Shown one piece after another: positions 53,301-62,700 of a stretch of DNA of 64,000 nucleotides. The notes beneath the pieces are model-generated. The model was given only the letters and a program-made list of their open reading frames with translations, did not search any database and was not told the DNA's origin. Positions within the stretch are counted from its first letter, which is position 1. Each line of letters begins with the position of its first letter. Both the position numbers and the translations under genes were made by a program. This DNA is from JAHCHG01 sp041745765. Its GTDB lineage: Bacteria; Acidobacteriota; Blastocatellia; Pyrinomonadales; Pyrinomonadaceae. Location of the stretch: NCBI GenBank assembly GCA_041745765.1, contig JBGTIH010000191.1, forward strand, positions 1 to 64,000, in the 5' to 3' direction.

Positions 53301-53535
53301 CCTCTGTCCGGTCTTCGATTCGGTTGATTTTAACGCGAACAAAATCTTTTGCATCATCGCGCACAATTTCCGTGATCGCATCGCCGTTTTGATATTTTTC
53401 AAAAACAGCCTTTTTCTCATTTCTTTCCTGCGCTTTCATCGGATTAAAAACAACTCCGGCGAAAACCGCAATCAAACCGACAAAAACAACTAAACTTGCG
53501 AATAAACGCCGACTAATATGAAACTTCTTTTTCAT
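50341..53535 (-). CDS. Large secreted S8 protease with FG-GAP C-terminal repeats
   Basis: Signal peptide (VVFNPMKAQ), a long N-region (about 30-300), then S8 subtilisin catalytic regions: AVVDDGISIPG (Asp), GGHGHINASIIAG (His) and SGTSHAAPQVAGAA (Ser). A P/beta-sandwich-like domain (about 640-790; NTGVPIKYVNQTIEF and NNLDLTVTIGANTY) follows. From about 800 to 1060 come five FG-GAP repeats (FDFDGDAKTDISIFRPSVGEWW) ending GDVPTPNSYVR. Likely a surface or secreted protease held or processed through the C-terminal part. The ATG at 53535 has AAGGAAG upstream; TTG 53538 is not needed. Confidence 0.9.
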   Translation of the reverse strand: MKKKFHISRRLFASLVVFVGLIAVFAGVVFNPMKAQERNEKKAVFEKYQNGDAITEIVRDDAKDFVRVKINRIEDRTEASALGTIIEDYGTFVILAKDKSKNLESLALDIQPLETSINLPSGKFEPLGEQTENTFKPDAQIENSAEKDYYIVQFAAATKSEWLASLEEIGAEVVQYVPHQAFFVYADSETIGRVANHSRVRWVGRYAGDQKRSAHLESFVSNSQGNSVEYDVAVFSRANLLNIRDEISNTVGRQVTAVEKAPHNFFSIIRVQMSPNELEAVAKLRDVVRIDPYVKPQIEDERAAHIVSGNFTSPTVINPPGYNPLTQFGVDGTGVTVAVVDDGISIPGNGGFYVTAGNTVDGPLRGTTSGASGGHGHINASIIAGDAPFGGLDPTGHNYGIGVAPKSNIINIAFLKSGSTTTDSQTVDDTLNTLGPNGVKGTITNNSWGAGTNGNSYDSRAALWDGFVQDASLSATIDPINIVFSAGNSGTSGLTRPKMSKNTIAVANSENIRPEILGTGADNMDDLRSSSSRGLAADGRIKPDITAPGTAITGSRAGSGTSVSGQVDANHSYSSGTSHAAPQVAGAAALFTQFWKNTNSGQFPSPALVKAAIINTGQEMNGSLTTAPIPNGNEGWGRLNMKFMLNTGVPIKYVNQTIEFSDSGNSHTLTGRVADPTKPVRVTLVWTDPPGVSDPALVNNLDLTVTIGANTYLGNVFSNGVSVTGGTANNRDNVENVFLPAGIPAGTSFTIQITATALNGNGILGNADPTDQHFSLVAYNYSDQNAPTAAPPFDFDGDAKTDISIFRPSVGEWWVKNSSTNVATAVTFGTSTDKIVPADYTGDGKTDIAFFRPASGEWFVLRSEDFSFFSFPFGANGDIPAPADFDGDGKADPAVFRPSTGNWFIMQSTGGTRIETFGSAGDLPVASDYDGDGKADIAIFRPSTGEWWLNRTNAGLIVITFGTSADKTVQGDYTGDGKADVAFWRPSTGQWFILRSEDFSFYAFPFGVSTDIPVPGDYDGDGKFDAAVFRPSSSTWFINASFSGQIIQNFGAAGDVPTPNSYVR

Positions 53536-53666
53536 CAATATCTTCCTTTATTAAATTTATTCCGGGGTTGAATGGTTTAGAAAAAACTATATTTATTTTT
53601 TCGTTTTTTCAAATTTATCACAAATAAAACCGTGATAAAAGTAATTTTCAGCAAGTTATAAAAAAA

Positions 53667-53702
53667 AGCCTGAATTATTTCTTTTTTGAAATAATTCAGG
53701 CT
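53667..53702 (-). terminator. Terminator of the OmpA-family gene
   Basis: AGCCTGAATTATTTC and its complement around a 6-base loop; on the minus strand the stem is followed by a run of T. Confidence 0.8.
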
Positions 53703-53727
53703 CAAAGTTTTTTTGCTTAAAGAAAGT

Positions 53728-55287
53728 TTAATTTTGAATATTCGAAGACAAATTCGCCGGCAGAATCGGAACTAAAGTAATCTGAACACGACGGTTTCTA
53801 GCTCTGTTCGCATTTGTCGAATTCGGAACTATCGGCAGACTCGCGCCCAAACCACGGGTTTCGATGCGGTCTTGCGTTACGCCGTAAGTCAGCAACCGGT
53901 CGGCTATTGCCTGCGCTCTTTCCTGTGTCAGCATCTGCAATTCTTCAGGCGTTCCGCTGTTGTCGGTGTGCGATTCGATGACGATTCTATAATCGGTGCT
54001 GTTTGCCAAAACTTCGACCATCGAAGCCAATTTCGGTTCGTTTGCCGCAGCAAAACTACTGACACGGGTTTCCGACCAATAATTTTCCGGCAGAATCACG
54101 ACGATTCCGCGATCATTTTTGCTGACCGCGCCGAATCTGCCGAGAGAGTCGACCAGAACGCCTTCGTTTGCCTGCATTCTTGCCAGACGATTTGCCGCGT
54201 CTTGCTGACGCTGAAGCGCGATCTTCTCGCCTTCGATCTGCGCGAGTTTGATTCTTGCGCTTTCATTTTCGCTTCTCAAGCGCGAATTTTCGTCGCGCAA
54301 TTGTCGGACTTGTTCCGAAAAATTCTGCGCGTCGCGTTCGGCAAGTTCACGATTTCTTGTTTCGCGTGAAAGCTCGGCTTTGAGTTCATCAATCTGATCT
54401 TGAGCGTTGACAAATTTTCGCTCTTGATCGCGCACTTCTGCATCGGCACGAATTTTTTCGTTGAGTTTTTCGCGGGATTGTTTGTTGATATTTGCTGTAT
54501 TTTCTGCATTCACAGCCGCCGCAATCGCTTTTCGGGCAGTTACGTCAACAATATCTTCGCTGCGTTTCGCTTCCCATTCGCCTTCGGCAGTTACCAATAA
54601 TTCTTCGGCTTTTTGTAATTCAACGAGCGCATCACGCTGCGCTCCGGCAAATCTTGCCAAAGCTACTGCCTGTTTTGCTTGCAGAATTGTCGAAGGCAAC
54701 CGCTGATAATCGGCTTCGGCAATTTCCGGTGTCCGGGCATCGCTGAAATAATCACTCGAATTTCCGAAGTATTGAACAGCGGAAGTTGTTGTCAAAACTC
54801 TGCCGCTTCGGGCAAACGGATTAAGATTTTCGAGCATAATTGCCCGACTCGGCTGACTGACGAGAAAATGCGGCTCTGCGGTAATAATCAGCGCAAATGT
54901 TTGCAGCGGAGTTGTAACGGAAATTTTTGAATCAAATTCAAAAAAACCGCGCCGCTTGATTTCGCCGAGATTATTAACCTGTCCGGTTGGCGAAATCGCC
55001 CATAAAACATACGTGGCATAGCCCGCGCCGAGTTCAAAAGGTCGCGGCATCTTTGAAATAGAAAGATTTATTTCAGTCCCGTTTTTACTGGTTCTTCTGA
55101 TTCGTGCATCGCCTTTCATTCGCGGAAAACGGGTAGTTCCACGAAATTGCAAAGTAACGCGTTCGTTTAAAGGATACGTAACCGCAGTAGTTTCACGATT
55201 TACATCAAGTTGGGCAAAAACCGGAACGGTTAACGAAAATAAAACAAATAATAGCGTTAAAATTTTTGTTGGATTCGATTTTCTCAT
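53728..55287 (-). CDS. OmpA-family peptidoglycan-binding protein
   Basis: Signal peptide (VPVFAQL), a beta-rich N-domain (about 25-210), a long coiled coil (about 230-370) and a C-terminal OmpA-like domain (about 415-510): IVIESHTDNSGTPEEL, LTQERAQAIADRLLTYGV and NRARNRRVQITLV. That domain binds peptidoglycan diaminopimelate through Asp and Arg, anchoring the outer membrane. The coiled coil may span the periplasm. ATG at 55287 follows GGAGAAAATA. Confidence 0.9.
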   Translation of the reverse strand: MRKSNPTKILTLLFVLFSLTVPVFAQLDVNRETTAVTYPLNERVTLQFRGTTRFPRMKGDARIRRTSKNGTEINLSISKMPRPFELGAGYATYVLWAISPTGQVNNLGEIKRRGFFEFDSKISVTTPLQTFALIITAEPHFLVSQPSRAIMLENLNPFARSGRVLTTTSAVQYFGNSSDYFSDARTPEIAEADYQRLPSTILQAKQAVALARFAGAQRDALVELQKAEELLVTAEGEWEAKRSEDIVDVTARKAIAAAVNAENTANINKQSREKLNEKIRADAEVRDQERKFVNAQDQIDELKAELSRETRNRELAERDAQNFSEQVRQLRDENSRLRSENESARIKLAQIEGEKIALQRQQDAANRLARMQANEGVLVDSLGRFGAVSKNDRGIVVILPENYWSETRVSSFAAANEPKLASMVEVLANSTDYRIVIESHTDNSGTPEELQMLTQERAQAIADRLLTYGVTQDRIETRGLGASLPIVPNSTNANRARNRRVQITLVPILPANLSSNIQN

Positions 55288-55444
55288 TATTTTCTCCGAA
55301 TTATGGCAATAGATTTTAGAAGTTATTCTAAGAAAAGATGCGATCTGTTTCTCATACGTTGCAAATGTTACCACAATTTGCGAAAAAATTTAACAACTTT
55401 GGACAATCTCAAATTTACTTTGTATATTCAATAATTCAATTAAA

Positions 55445-57247
55445 ATGAAAGATTTCAAAAGACTTTTAGGCTATCTCAGACCGCATCTTTTTACATTTAT
55501 CATTGCGACCGTCGCAATGATTTTTGTCGCGGTTTTTGAAATGCTCACATTTTCCCTTCTCGTTCCGATCTTCGATCAGGCTTTTAACAGCGGTGCGGCG
55601 CAATCTACCAAAACGCTTTTCAATTTGCAGAAATTAATTCCGCAAAACGATTGGTTTTTGGCTTGGGCGGCGATTTCCGGTATGCTTTTGTTTTTCACCA
55701 TCGGCAGTGGAATTTCGGAATATTTTTCTTCGTATTTAATGGCAAAAATTGGACAATCTTCGATTTTGCAACTTCGGAAGGAACTATATGAACATCTCTT
55801 AAAACAATCATCCGATTTTTTTCAAAAAAACCGCACGACGTTTTTGGTTTCACGCCTGATCAACAGCGCGGCGGCAATCGAACAAGCGGTTGCCGCCAAT
55901 TTGCGCGACGTTTTGCGCGAGAGTTTTAATCTAATCGCCTTCCTGAGCGCGGCTTTTTATTTTAACTGGCGTTTGATGCTCGGAGCTTTGATCATCGCGC
56001 CGATCATCGCCGTTCTGACTTCAAAATTCAGCAAATCGCTGAGAAAATTGTCGGAAGAAACCTACGAAGGCAACAAACTTTTAACCGACACGGTGCAGGA
56101 AACGCTCTCGAATCACGCGATTGTCAAGGCTTATCGCGGCGAAGAACGCGAGAAAAAGCGTTTTGCGCGCGTCGCCGAAATGATCGCGCGGGCAAACTTG
56201 CGTTCGGGCAGAATCGCGGCGACTTCGCCGCCCGTAATTACGACAATCGGTGTGATTGCAATAGTTACGCTTCTTTTTTTCGGTTTGCGCGAAATAAATA
56301 CGGGACAAATGGAACCGGCGCAGTTTTTCGCATTTCTCGCTCTGCTCTTTAAAAGCTACGATCCGATGCGCAAACTTTCGCGCCAGCACAACGAGATCTC
56401 CAAAGCATTTGCCGCCGCCAGAGATGTCTGGGACGTTTTGGATATTGATGACGAACTGCCCGAAAAACCGAACGGCGTCGAACTGAAACCGCTTGAAAAT
56501 AAAATCGAACTCAAGAATGTCACATTCAAATATCAAAACGATAAAAAGAATGTCATCAAAAATGTTGATCTCGAAATACCGAAAGGCAAAATGGTCGCGC
56601 TCGTCGGCGAAAGCGGCGGCGGAAAATCGAGTTTAATTAAATTAATTCAAAGACTTCACGACGTGAGCGATGGTTCGATTTTATGGGATGAAACCGACTT
56701 GCGCGATGCGAAAATCGTTAGTTTGCGAAAACAAATCGCGCTCGTAACGCAGGAAACGGTTTTATTTAACGACACGATAAATTACAATATTTCCTACGGA
56801 AAACCGGATGCGACACGCGAAGAGATCGAAGAAGCGGCGCGAATCGCTTTTGCCGACGGATTTATCAGGGAACTTCCCGACGGTTTTGAAACTCTGGTCG
56901 GCGAACGCGGAACTTTTCTATCCGGTGGGCAAAGGCAAAGAATAGCGATCGCCCGTGCGGTTTTGGTAAATGCGCCGGTTTTGATTTTGGATGAAGCGAC
57001 TTCCGCGCTCGATACCGAATCGGAACAACTTGTCCAAAAAGCCTTGAATTATCTGATGGAAAACCGCACTTCGATTGTCATCGCGCATCGTCTTTCGACG
57101 ATTCGCCGCGCCGATAAAATCGTCGTAATGCAAAAAGGAAAAATCGCCGAAAGCGGTACGCACGAAGAATTATTGACAAAAGGCGGAGTTTATAAACGCT
57201 TATACGAACTTCAATTTGCCGAAGAAGAAATTTTAGAAAAAATATAA
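55445..57247 (+). CDS. ABC exporter (MsbA-like), membrane and ATPase in one chain
   Basis: A 600-residue half transporter: six membrane helices in the first 320 residues (FIIATVAMIFVAVFEMLTFS and on) and one ATPase with Walker A GESGGGKSS, signature LSGGQRQR, Walker B LILDEATSALD and H-loop AHRLSTI, all intact. It dimerises to move lipids, lipopolysaccharide core or drugs out of the inner membrane; MsbA-type lipid export is likely but not proven. ATG at 55445. Confidence 0.9.
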   Translation: MKDFKRLLGYLRPHLFTFIIATVAMIFVAVFEMLTFSLLVPIFDQAFNSGAAQSTKTLFNLQKLIPQNDWFLAWAAISGMLLFFTIGSGISEYFSSYLMAKIGQSSILQLRKELYEHLLKQSSDFFQKNRTTFLVSRLINSAAAIEQAVAANLRDVLRESFNLIAFLSAAFYFNWRLMLGALIIAPIIAVLTSKFSKSLRKLSEETYEGNKLLTDTVQETLSNHAIVKAYRGEEREKKRFARVAEMIARANLRSGRIAATSPPVITTIGVIAIVTLLFFGLREINTGQMEPAQFFAFLALLFKSYDPMRKLSRQHNEISKAFAAARDVWDVLDIDDELPEKPNGVELKPLENKIELKNVTFKYQNDKKNVIKNVDLEIPKGKMVALVGESGGGKSSLIKLIQRLHDVSDGSILWDETDLRDAKIVSLRKQIALVTQETVLFNDTINYNISYGKPDATREEIEEAARIAFADGFIRELPDGFETLVGERGTFLSGGQRQRIAIARAVLVNAPVLILDEATSALDTESEQLVQKALNYLMENRTSIVIAHRLSTIRRADKIVVMQKGKIAESGTHEELLTKGGVYKRLYELQFAEEEILEKI

Positions 57248-57252
57248 ATATT

Positions 57253-57510
57253 ATGATAGATGAAATGGCTGAGTTTGAAGTATCTGATAGAAATTCATTT
57301 ATAAAATTTTTAGAAATTTTGAGACAAGATTTCTTAACAAATAGTGATAGTTGGGAAAATCAAAATCTTGATGATTTTCTGGAAGCGATGATTGCTTATA
57401 CTGAAGACATTCAAGGTTATTATGATAATACAAATCAGAATGTCGATGCGGATCAACCTTCTTGGAAAGTTTTTGCTGATATATTTAAAGGCTCAACAGT
57501 TTACGAATAA
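57253..57510 (+). CDS. DUF7660-like small protein
   Basis: The 85-residue protein reads SFIKFLEILRQDF, SWENQNLDDFLEAMIAY, QPSWKVFADIFKGSTVYE, the layout I associate with DUF7660. No known role. It follows the MsbA-like gene by 5 bases and precedes yicC by 9 bases, so it is probably in the same operon. No ribosome binding site of its own is seen, consistent with coupling. More AT-rich than its neighbours. Confidence 0.65.
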   Translation: MIDEMAEFEVSDRNSFIKFLEILRQDFLTNSDSWENQNLDDFLEAMIAYTEDIQGYYDNTNQNVDADQPSWKVFADIFKGSTVYE

Positions 57511-57519
57511 ATTAAAATT

Positions 57520-58398
57520 ATGAAATCAATGACCGGATTCGGGCGCGGAACTATTGCCATCGAAATTTTTTCCGCATCCGTTGAAATAAAAACAGTTAAT
57601 AATCGTTTTCTGGACATCAGTCTGCGGATGCCGAATGAATTACAGGCGATTGAAGCGGATTTGAAGCGTTTGATTACGGAGCGGCTCGTTCGCGGACGAA
57701 TCGAGATAAACTTAAGCTATGAACGCGATAAGGAAGTCGTTTTTGAACTGAATCGTCCGTTGATTTCGGGCTATATTTCCGCGCTCAAGGAAATGCAGGA
57801 AACATTCGGTTTGGAAGGCGAACCCGATATGAATTATATTGCGCGTTTGCCGAATGCCTTTCAGACGGCGAAAGCGGATTTAACGGAAGAATCAACAGAA
57901 GCGATTAAAAACGCGTTCAAACTCGCGCTTTTAGAACTCGAAAAAATGCGCGAAATCGAAGGCGCTTCGCTGAAAAATGAACTCGAAGCGCGTCTTTCGG
58001 TCATCGAAAAATTGCTTCCCGTGATCGAAGCCGAAAGCGAAAATGTTTTGGAAGAATATCGCGAACGTCTGAGCAAAAAGGTTACGGAAATGCTTGAAAA
58101 AAGCGATTCGCAGATCGAAATAGATCAAGGCAGGCTCGCACAGGAAGTCGCCTATTTAGCGACCAGAAGCGATATTTCCGAAGAAATCACGCGCCTGAAA
58201 AGCCACATCGAACAATTTCGCACGATTATGGAAGACGAAAAAGATGTCGGCAAACGGCTCGATTTTTTAACGCAGGAATTAAACCGCGAGGCAAACACGA
58301 TCGCTTCCAAAACGCAGAATCTAATCGTCAAAGAATCGTCTTTAACAATCAAAGCGGAAATCGAAAAAATCCGCGAACAAGTCCAGAATGTTGAGTAA
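57520..58398 (+). CDS. yicC: YicC family endoribonuclease
   Basis: Full-length YicC of 292 residues: MKSMTGFGRG at the start, INNRFLDI-like VNNRFLDISLRMP, NLSYERDK region and the DUF1732 C-terminal part ATRSDISEEITRLKSHIEQF and GKRLDFLTQELNREANTIASK. Escherichia coli YicC is an endoribonuclease that acts on small RNAs. It sits upstream of gmk and rpoZ, a common gene order. Confidence 0.93.
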   Translation: MKSMTGFGRGTIAIEIFSASVEIKTVNNRFLDISLRMPNELQAIEADLKRLITERLVRGRIEINLSYERDKEVVFELNRPLISGYISALKEMQETFGLEGEPDMNYIARLPNAFQTAKADLTEESTEAIKNAFKLALLELEKMREIEGASLKNELEARLSVIEKLLPVIEAESENVLEEYRERLSKKVTEMLEKSDSQIEIDQGRLAQEVAYLATRSDISEEITRLKSHIEQFRTIMEDEKDVGKRLDFLTQELNREANTIASKTQNLIVKESSLTIKAEIEKIREQVQNVE

Positions 58399-58410
58399 GA
58401 TAGTTTTAAG

Positions 58411-58560
58411 AGTTGACCGAGTTGACCGAGTTAGCCGAGTTTGCTGAGTTTTTAAAATTGAGGAGATTTGTAGAATTAATTGTTTTAACTAAACTATTAT
58501 ACGGCAGTCTCAAAAAACTCGGTCAACCCGGCAAACTCAGCAAACCCGACAAACTTTAAA
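58411..58560. repeat. Nonamer repeats in inverted orientation between yicC and gmk
   Basis: Left array: GTTGACCGA twice, GTTAGCCGA, GTTTGCTGA, then GTTTTT (58412-58452). Right array: CTCGGTCAA, CCCGGCAAA, CTCAGCAAA, CCCGACAAA (58518-58553). The two are largely complementary and could form a long hairpin just before the gmk start. Confidence 0.75.
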
Positions 58561-58565
58561 GAAGA

Positions 58566-59177
58566 ATGAAAGGAAATTTAATCATTATCAGTTCGCCTTC
58601 GGGCGGCGGGAAAGGCACTTTGATTAAAGAGATTTTAAGATGTGTGCCGGAAATCGGTTATTCGGTGTCGTTCACGACGCGGAAAAGGCGGGACGGCGAA
58701 CAAAACGGAAGCGATTATTATTTCGTTGAAAAAGAAGAATTTGAAAGTTTAATAAATGAAGGCGAGTTTCTGGAATTTGCCGAAGTTCACGGGAATTTTT
58801 ACGGAACTTCGATCAAACAAATCGAAAGCGAACTCGGAATCGGGCGCGATATTATTTTGGAAATTGATGTTCAAGGCGCATATTCGATTCTCAAAAAAGT
58901 GCCGGATGCAGTCAGTATTTTCATTATGCCGCCGTCTTTTGAAACTCTGCGGCGGCGTTTGATAAATCGTGCAACCGAAAATCAAAAAGATTTGGAAATC
59001 CGTCTGCAAAACTCTCTTGAAGAAGTCAGTCGTTACAATGAATTTGAATATATCGTAATAAATGGCGAGATTGAAGAAGCCGTCCGAGATTTGGAGGCAA
59101 TTATTTTGGCAGAAAGATTAAAACGGATTAGACAAACCGTAGCAATACAAGGTATTTTAGATAGTTTCGATGTTTAA
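58566..59177 (+). CDS. gmk: Guanylate kinase
   Basis: Phosphorylates GMP to GDP. P-loop SSPSGGGKGT (10-19), SFTTRKRRDGEQNGSDYYFV for GMP binding, and FLEFAEVHGNFYGTS with EIDVQGA. Length 203 is standard. Between yicC and rpoZ; ATG at 58566 after AAAGAAG, directly downstream of the nonamer repeats. Confidence 0.95.
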   Translation: MKGNLIIISSPSGGGKGTLIKEILRCVPEIGYSVSFTTRKRRDGEQNGSDYYFVEKEEFESLINEGEFLEFAEVHGNFYGTSIKQIESELGIGRDIILEIDVQGAYSILKKVPDAVSIFIMPPSFETLRRRLINRATENQKDLEIRLQNSLEEVSRYNEFEYIVINGEIEEAVRDLEAIILAERLKRIRQTVAIQGILDSFDV

Positions 59178-59210
59178 TTTATAAATGCAAACGGGGAAAC
59201 AAATTAGAAT

Positions 59211-59438
59211 ATGGTTGAACAAATAGAAGAATTGGAAGAAACAGCAATTACAGAAATAGATGAATCACAAATAATTGATTCAAAATACCGCAAAATTATC
59301 TTAGCCGCGCAACGCAGCAAACAGCTTCAACGCGGAGCAACGCCGCGGCTTGATATGGATTTGAAACACCACAAACCAACGCGTGTGGCAATGAAAGAAC
59401 TCGAATCCGGCGTCATTCATTTTGATACGACAAAATAG
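59211..59438 (+). CDS. rpoZ: RNA polymerase omega subunit
   Basis: The 75-residue protein contains DSKYRKIILAAQRSKQLQRGA and KPTRVAMKELESGVI, the conserved omega core that clamps the beta' C-terminus and aids polymerase assembly. A 33-base gap follows gmk. The family normally precedes coaBC, which is absent here. Confidence 0.92.
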   Translation: MVEQIEELEETAITEIDESQIIDSKYRKIILAAQRSKQLQRGATPRLDMDLKHHKPTRVAMKELESGVIHFDTTK

Positions 59439-59496
59439 AAAGAAATCATAATCACTTTAAAATTCGCGCTTTTTTTTATTTGTATAAATTTCGATA

Positions 59497-59639
59497 CTGT
59501 AAATAATTCGTGCGTTTGATAAAAAAATCGGTATAGTGAGCTGCAAGTGAATGCCTCGATTATCTAAAAAGTTAATTCCAAACAAATCTGCTCACTAACG
59601 TTATATTGATTGCTCTGCATTCGCACGAATTATTTACAG
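59497..59639. repeat. Inverted-repeat element between rpoZ and the FG-GAP gene
   Basis: CTGTAAATAATTCGTGCG (59497-59514) has an exact 18-base complement at 59622-59639. Inside, TAGTGAGC (59534-59541) pairs with GCTCACTA (59590-59597). A 143-base nested hairpin with little coding potential; could be a miniature element or an RNA. The rest of 59439-59794 holds only this and a terminator. Confidence 0.6.
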
Positions 59640-59687
59640 CAACTAAATTTACAAAACCGGTTTGTGAAAATTTTCCGTTCCTGTCTT

Positions 59688-59730
59688 AAAAAACACGCTG
59701 AAACTATAAAGAATTTCAGCGTGTTTTTTT
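59688..59730. terminator. Bidirectional terminator
   Basis: AAAAAACACGCTGAAA pairs with TTTCAGCGTGTTTTTT around an 11-base loop, with A and T runs. It ends the minus-strand 59795 gene. Confidence 0.85.
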
Positions 59731-59794
59731 TAATTTCCGATGTTTCGCAAACAGAGAAAATTGATCGGACCGCGAGCGTCAATAAACCGGAGAT

Positions 59795-62700
59795 CTATTG
59801 TATAAAAGCCGACGGAACAGGAAGATCGCCCGTCGAACCGAATCCGAGAGCCGAAAATCCTGATGTTGACTGTAAAAGATACCACGTTCCGTTTGAAGGT
59901 CTGAAAACCGCCGCGTCCGAGCGCCCGTCGCCGTCGTAATCTCCTGCCGCGGGAATATCGCCCGAAGTTCCGAATGGAAACGAGTAAAATGAATTGTTTT
60001 CCGATCTTAAGATAAACCATTCGCCCGTCGAAGGTCGCCAAAAAGCCACATCGGCGCGTCCGTCGCCTGTGTAATCCGCAGGAACGGGTTTGTCCGAAGC
60101 CGTTCCGAAATTATAAACAATGACCGTTTGCGTTGCTGAACGATTAATCCACCATTCGCCTGTCGAAGGACGAAAAACAGCTAAATCGGCTTTTCCATCT
60201 CCGTCAAAATCACCGACTTGTGGAATATCGCCTGACGCGCCGAAAGCAGTAATAGTAGTTTCGCCCGAAGAATTCAGAATATACCACGTCGAATTTGATG
60301 GGCGGAAAATCACCGGATCGGCTTTACCGTCGCCGTCGAAATCAGCCGCCAGCGGAATATCTCCAGAAATACCGAACGGGAACGAATAAAACGAAGAATC
60401 ATCTGAACGCAGCACAAACCATTCTCCCGAATTGGGGCGAAAAACGGCAATATCTGTTTTCCGGTCGCCCGTAAAATCGGCAGGTGTGATAATGTCCGTT
60501 GCTTGTCCGAATTGAGCGGCTGAAACCTGCCCGCTGCCTGATTTGCGATACCACCATTCACCAACCGAAGGGCGAAAAACGGCAATATCTGTTTTGCCGT
60601 CGCCGTCGAAATCAAACAAAGAGATGCCGTTCACGTCATTAGCTTGTCTTTCAAACGCGCCGATGTCCGATCCGTCGCCGTTCGGCGCATTCGGAATTGT
60701 CGGAAAATCATACGGGCGAATCCGTCCGCGCTGATCGGCAGTCGTTGACAAAATATCGGTTAAAAGTGCTTTATCAATCGCCGGACTTGTCGGTCGGAGC
60801 GCGTGCGTTTTGGTTAAACCGCCATAATTTCTCAAAGGCAAAAGCTGCGGGTCTGCTCCGATGATATTCGTTTCGAGATTTGTTCCGACAATCGTTGTGC
60901 TTTGCGTATTTCCAATCAGATTGTAACCGCCTGAAGTAATCGTTCCGAAAAAGTCTTCCAATGAATTAGCGGCAATGATCGAATTGCGCGCATTGACCGT
61001 TCCGCCGAGATTGATAATTCCGCCGCCGCTGGCTGATGAATTTCGGGCAATCGTCGAATTCGTTAAATTTAAAATTCCACGATTATTTATTCCGCCGCCG
61101 TCTTGGACTGCCGAATTACCGCTGATTGTCGAATTGATTAAATTCAAAATTCCTGTAAAATTTGAAACTCCTCCGGCTCCGTCAGACGAAATGTTGTTGC
61201 TGATAGTTGAAGAAACAATGCTTTTACTGCCCGAACCGAAAATGTAAATTCCACCGCCAAACCCGGCATAATTACCATCAATTGTTGAATTAATTAAAGT
61301 CAGACTAACGCTCATAATTCCGCCGCCAACCGCAGAACTGTTTCCACTGATGATCGAATTTGAAATGGTAAACCTGTCGCCTCTAAGTCCGCCGCCTTCA
61401 TTCACCGATGTATTGTTGATTATTGAAGATTTTGACAGATTAAACGAAGCATTATTGCGGATACCGCCGCCGGAATCTGAGGCGTAATTATTGTCAACAA
61501 CAGAGTTGGTCATACTGACGCTTGCCAAATTATCAATTCCACCGCCAATTTTGGCTTGGTTGTTTTTTATTAAAGAATTATTGATTGAAATTGTGCCGCG
61601 TCTGACATAGATTCCGCCGCCGGTGCCGAGATTCCCTGTATTATTCTCGATAACTGAATTATTAATAGTCGTCTGAAAATTGTCGGCACTAAATAATCCG
61701 CCGCCGTCCCTTAATGAAAAGCAATTACTTATATTTACATCATTAAGAATTAACGCACCGGCATTCAGAATGCCTCCGCCCCAAATTCCTTCACCTGAAG
61801 TAGTCGTAACAGAACCGTTTTTAATTGACAGATTATTGATAATTACGTTTGAGTTAAAGAGTATGTTGATGACGCGGCTTGCTTCATTGCCTGAGATCGT
61901 TAAAACGTTCATTCCCGCGCCGTTTATAGTTAGAGTTCCATTATTTTGAATCACAAGTTCTGTGCCGGACAAAATAATAGTTTGAGGCGAACTAAAGACA
62001 GCCGGATCAAAAGTAATGATTTCATCTGTGGAAGTAGAATTTGCAACGGTAATGGCTTCCCTTAGTGAACAATCCGAATCGCAAACACCGTCATTTGTGT
62101 CTGCCGTTTTAGTAACGATCAGAATTCTGGATAACTCAAATGCGCCGATGTCCGGCAAAAGTGAACCATTATTATCGCCGTCCGCCGGACGCGTCCGTCT
62201 GCGCTGATCAATTGGCGGAAAATTATTGGGATCTGCCGCATCAATCGCCGGGCTGTTTGGCGAAAGCGCAATTGTTAATGTTTCGCCGCCGTTATTTTGT
62301 AAACCGTTCTGATCAAACAGCGGGTCTTGATCCAAAATATTTCCGGCAGTATTTCCCGTAATTGTCGTTAAGGTTGTATTTTGAATCAGATTATAACCGA
62401 GAGAACTTAAAATTCCCTGAAAATCCGGTGCGTTTGGCGCAATGTTTCGGGCGATAATCGAATTACGCGACTCGAATTGACCGCTGTTTAAAACACCGCC
62501 GCCGACTCCGAAAAAAGGATTCGTTCGATTATTACTGACGGTCGAACTATTTAAAATTAGCGTTCCGAAGTTACCGATACCGCCGCCGTTATTGCCTTCA
62601 TTTCCAAAAATCGTCGAATTTATAATGCCGATCGTGCCGCTGTTGTTAGCAACACCGCCGCCGGATCCGCCGGTTGAACCCGATAAATTATAATTAATTG

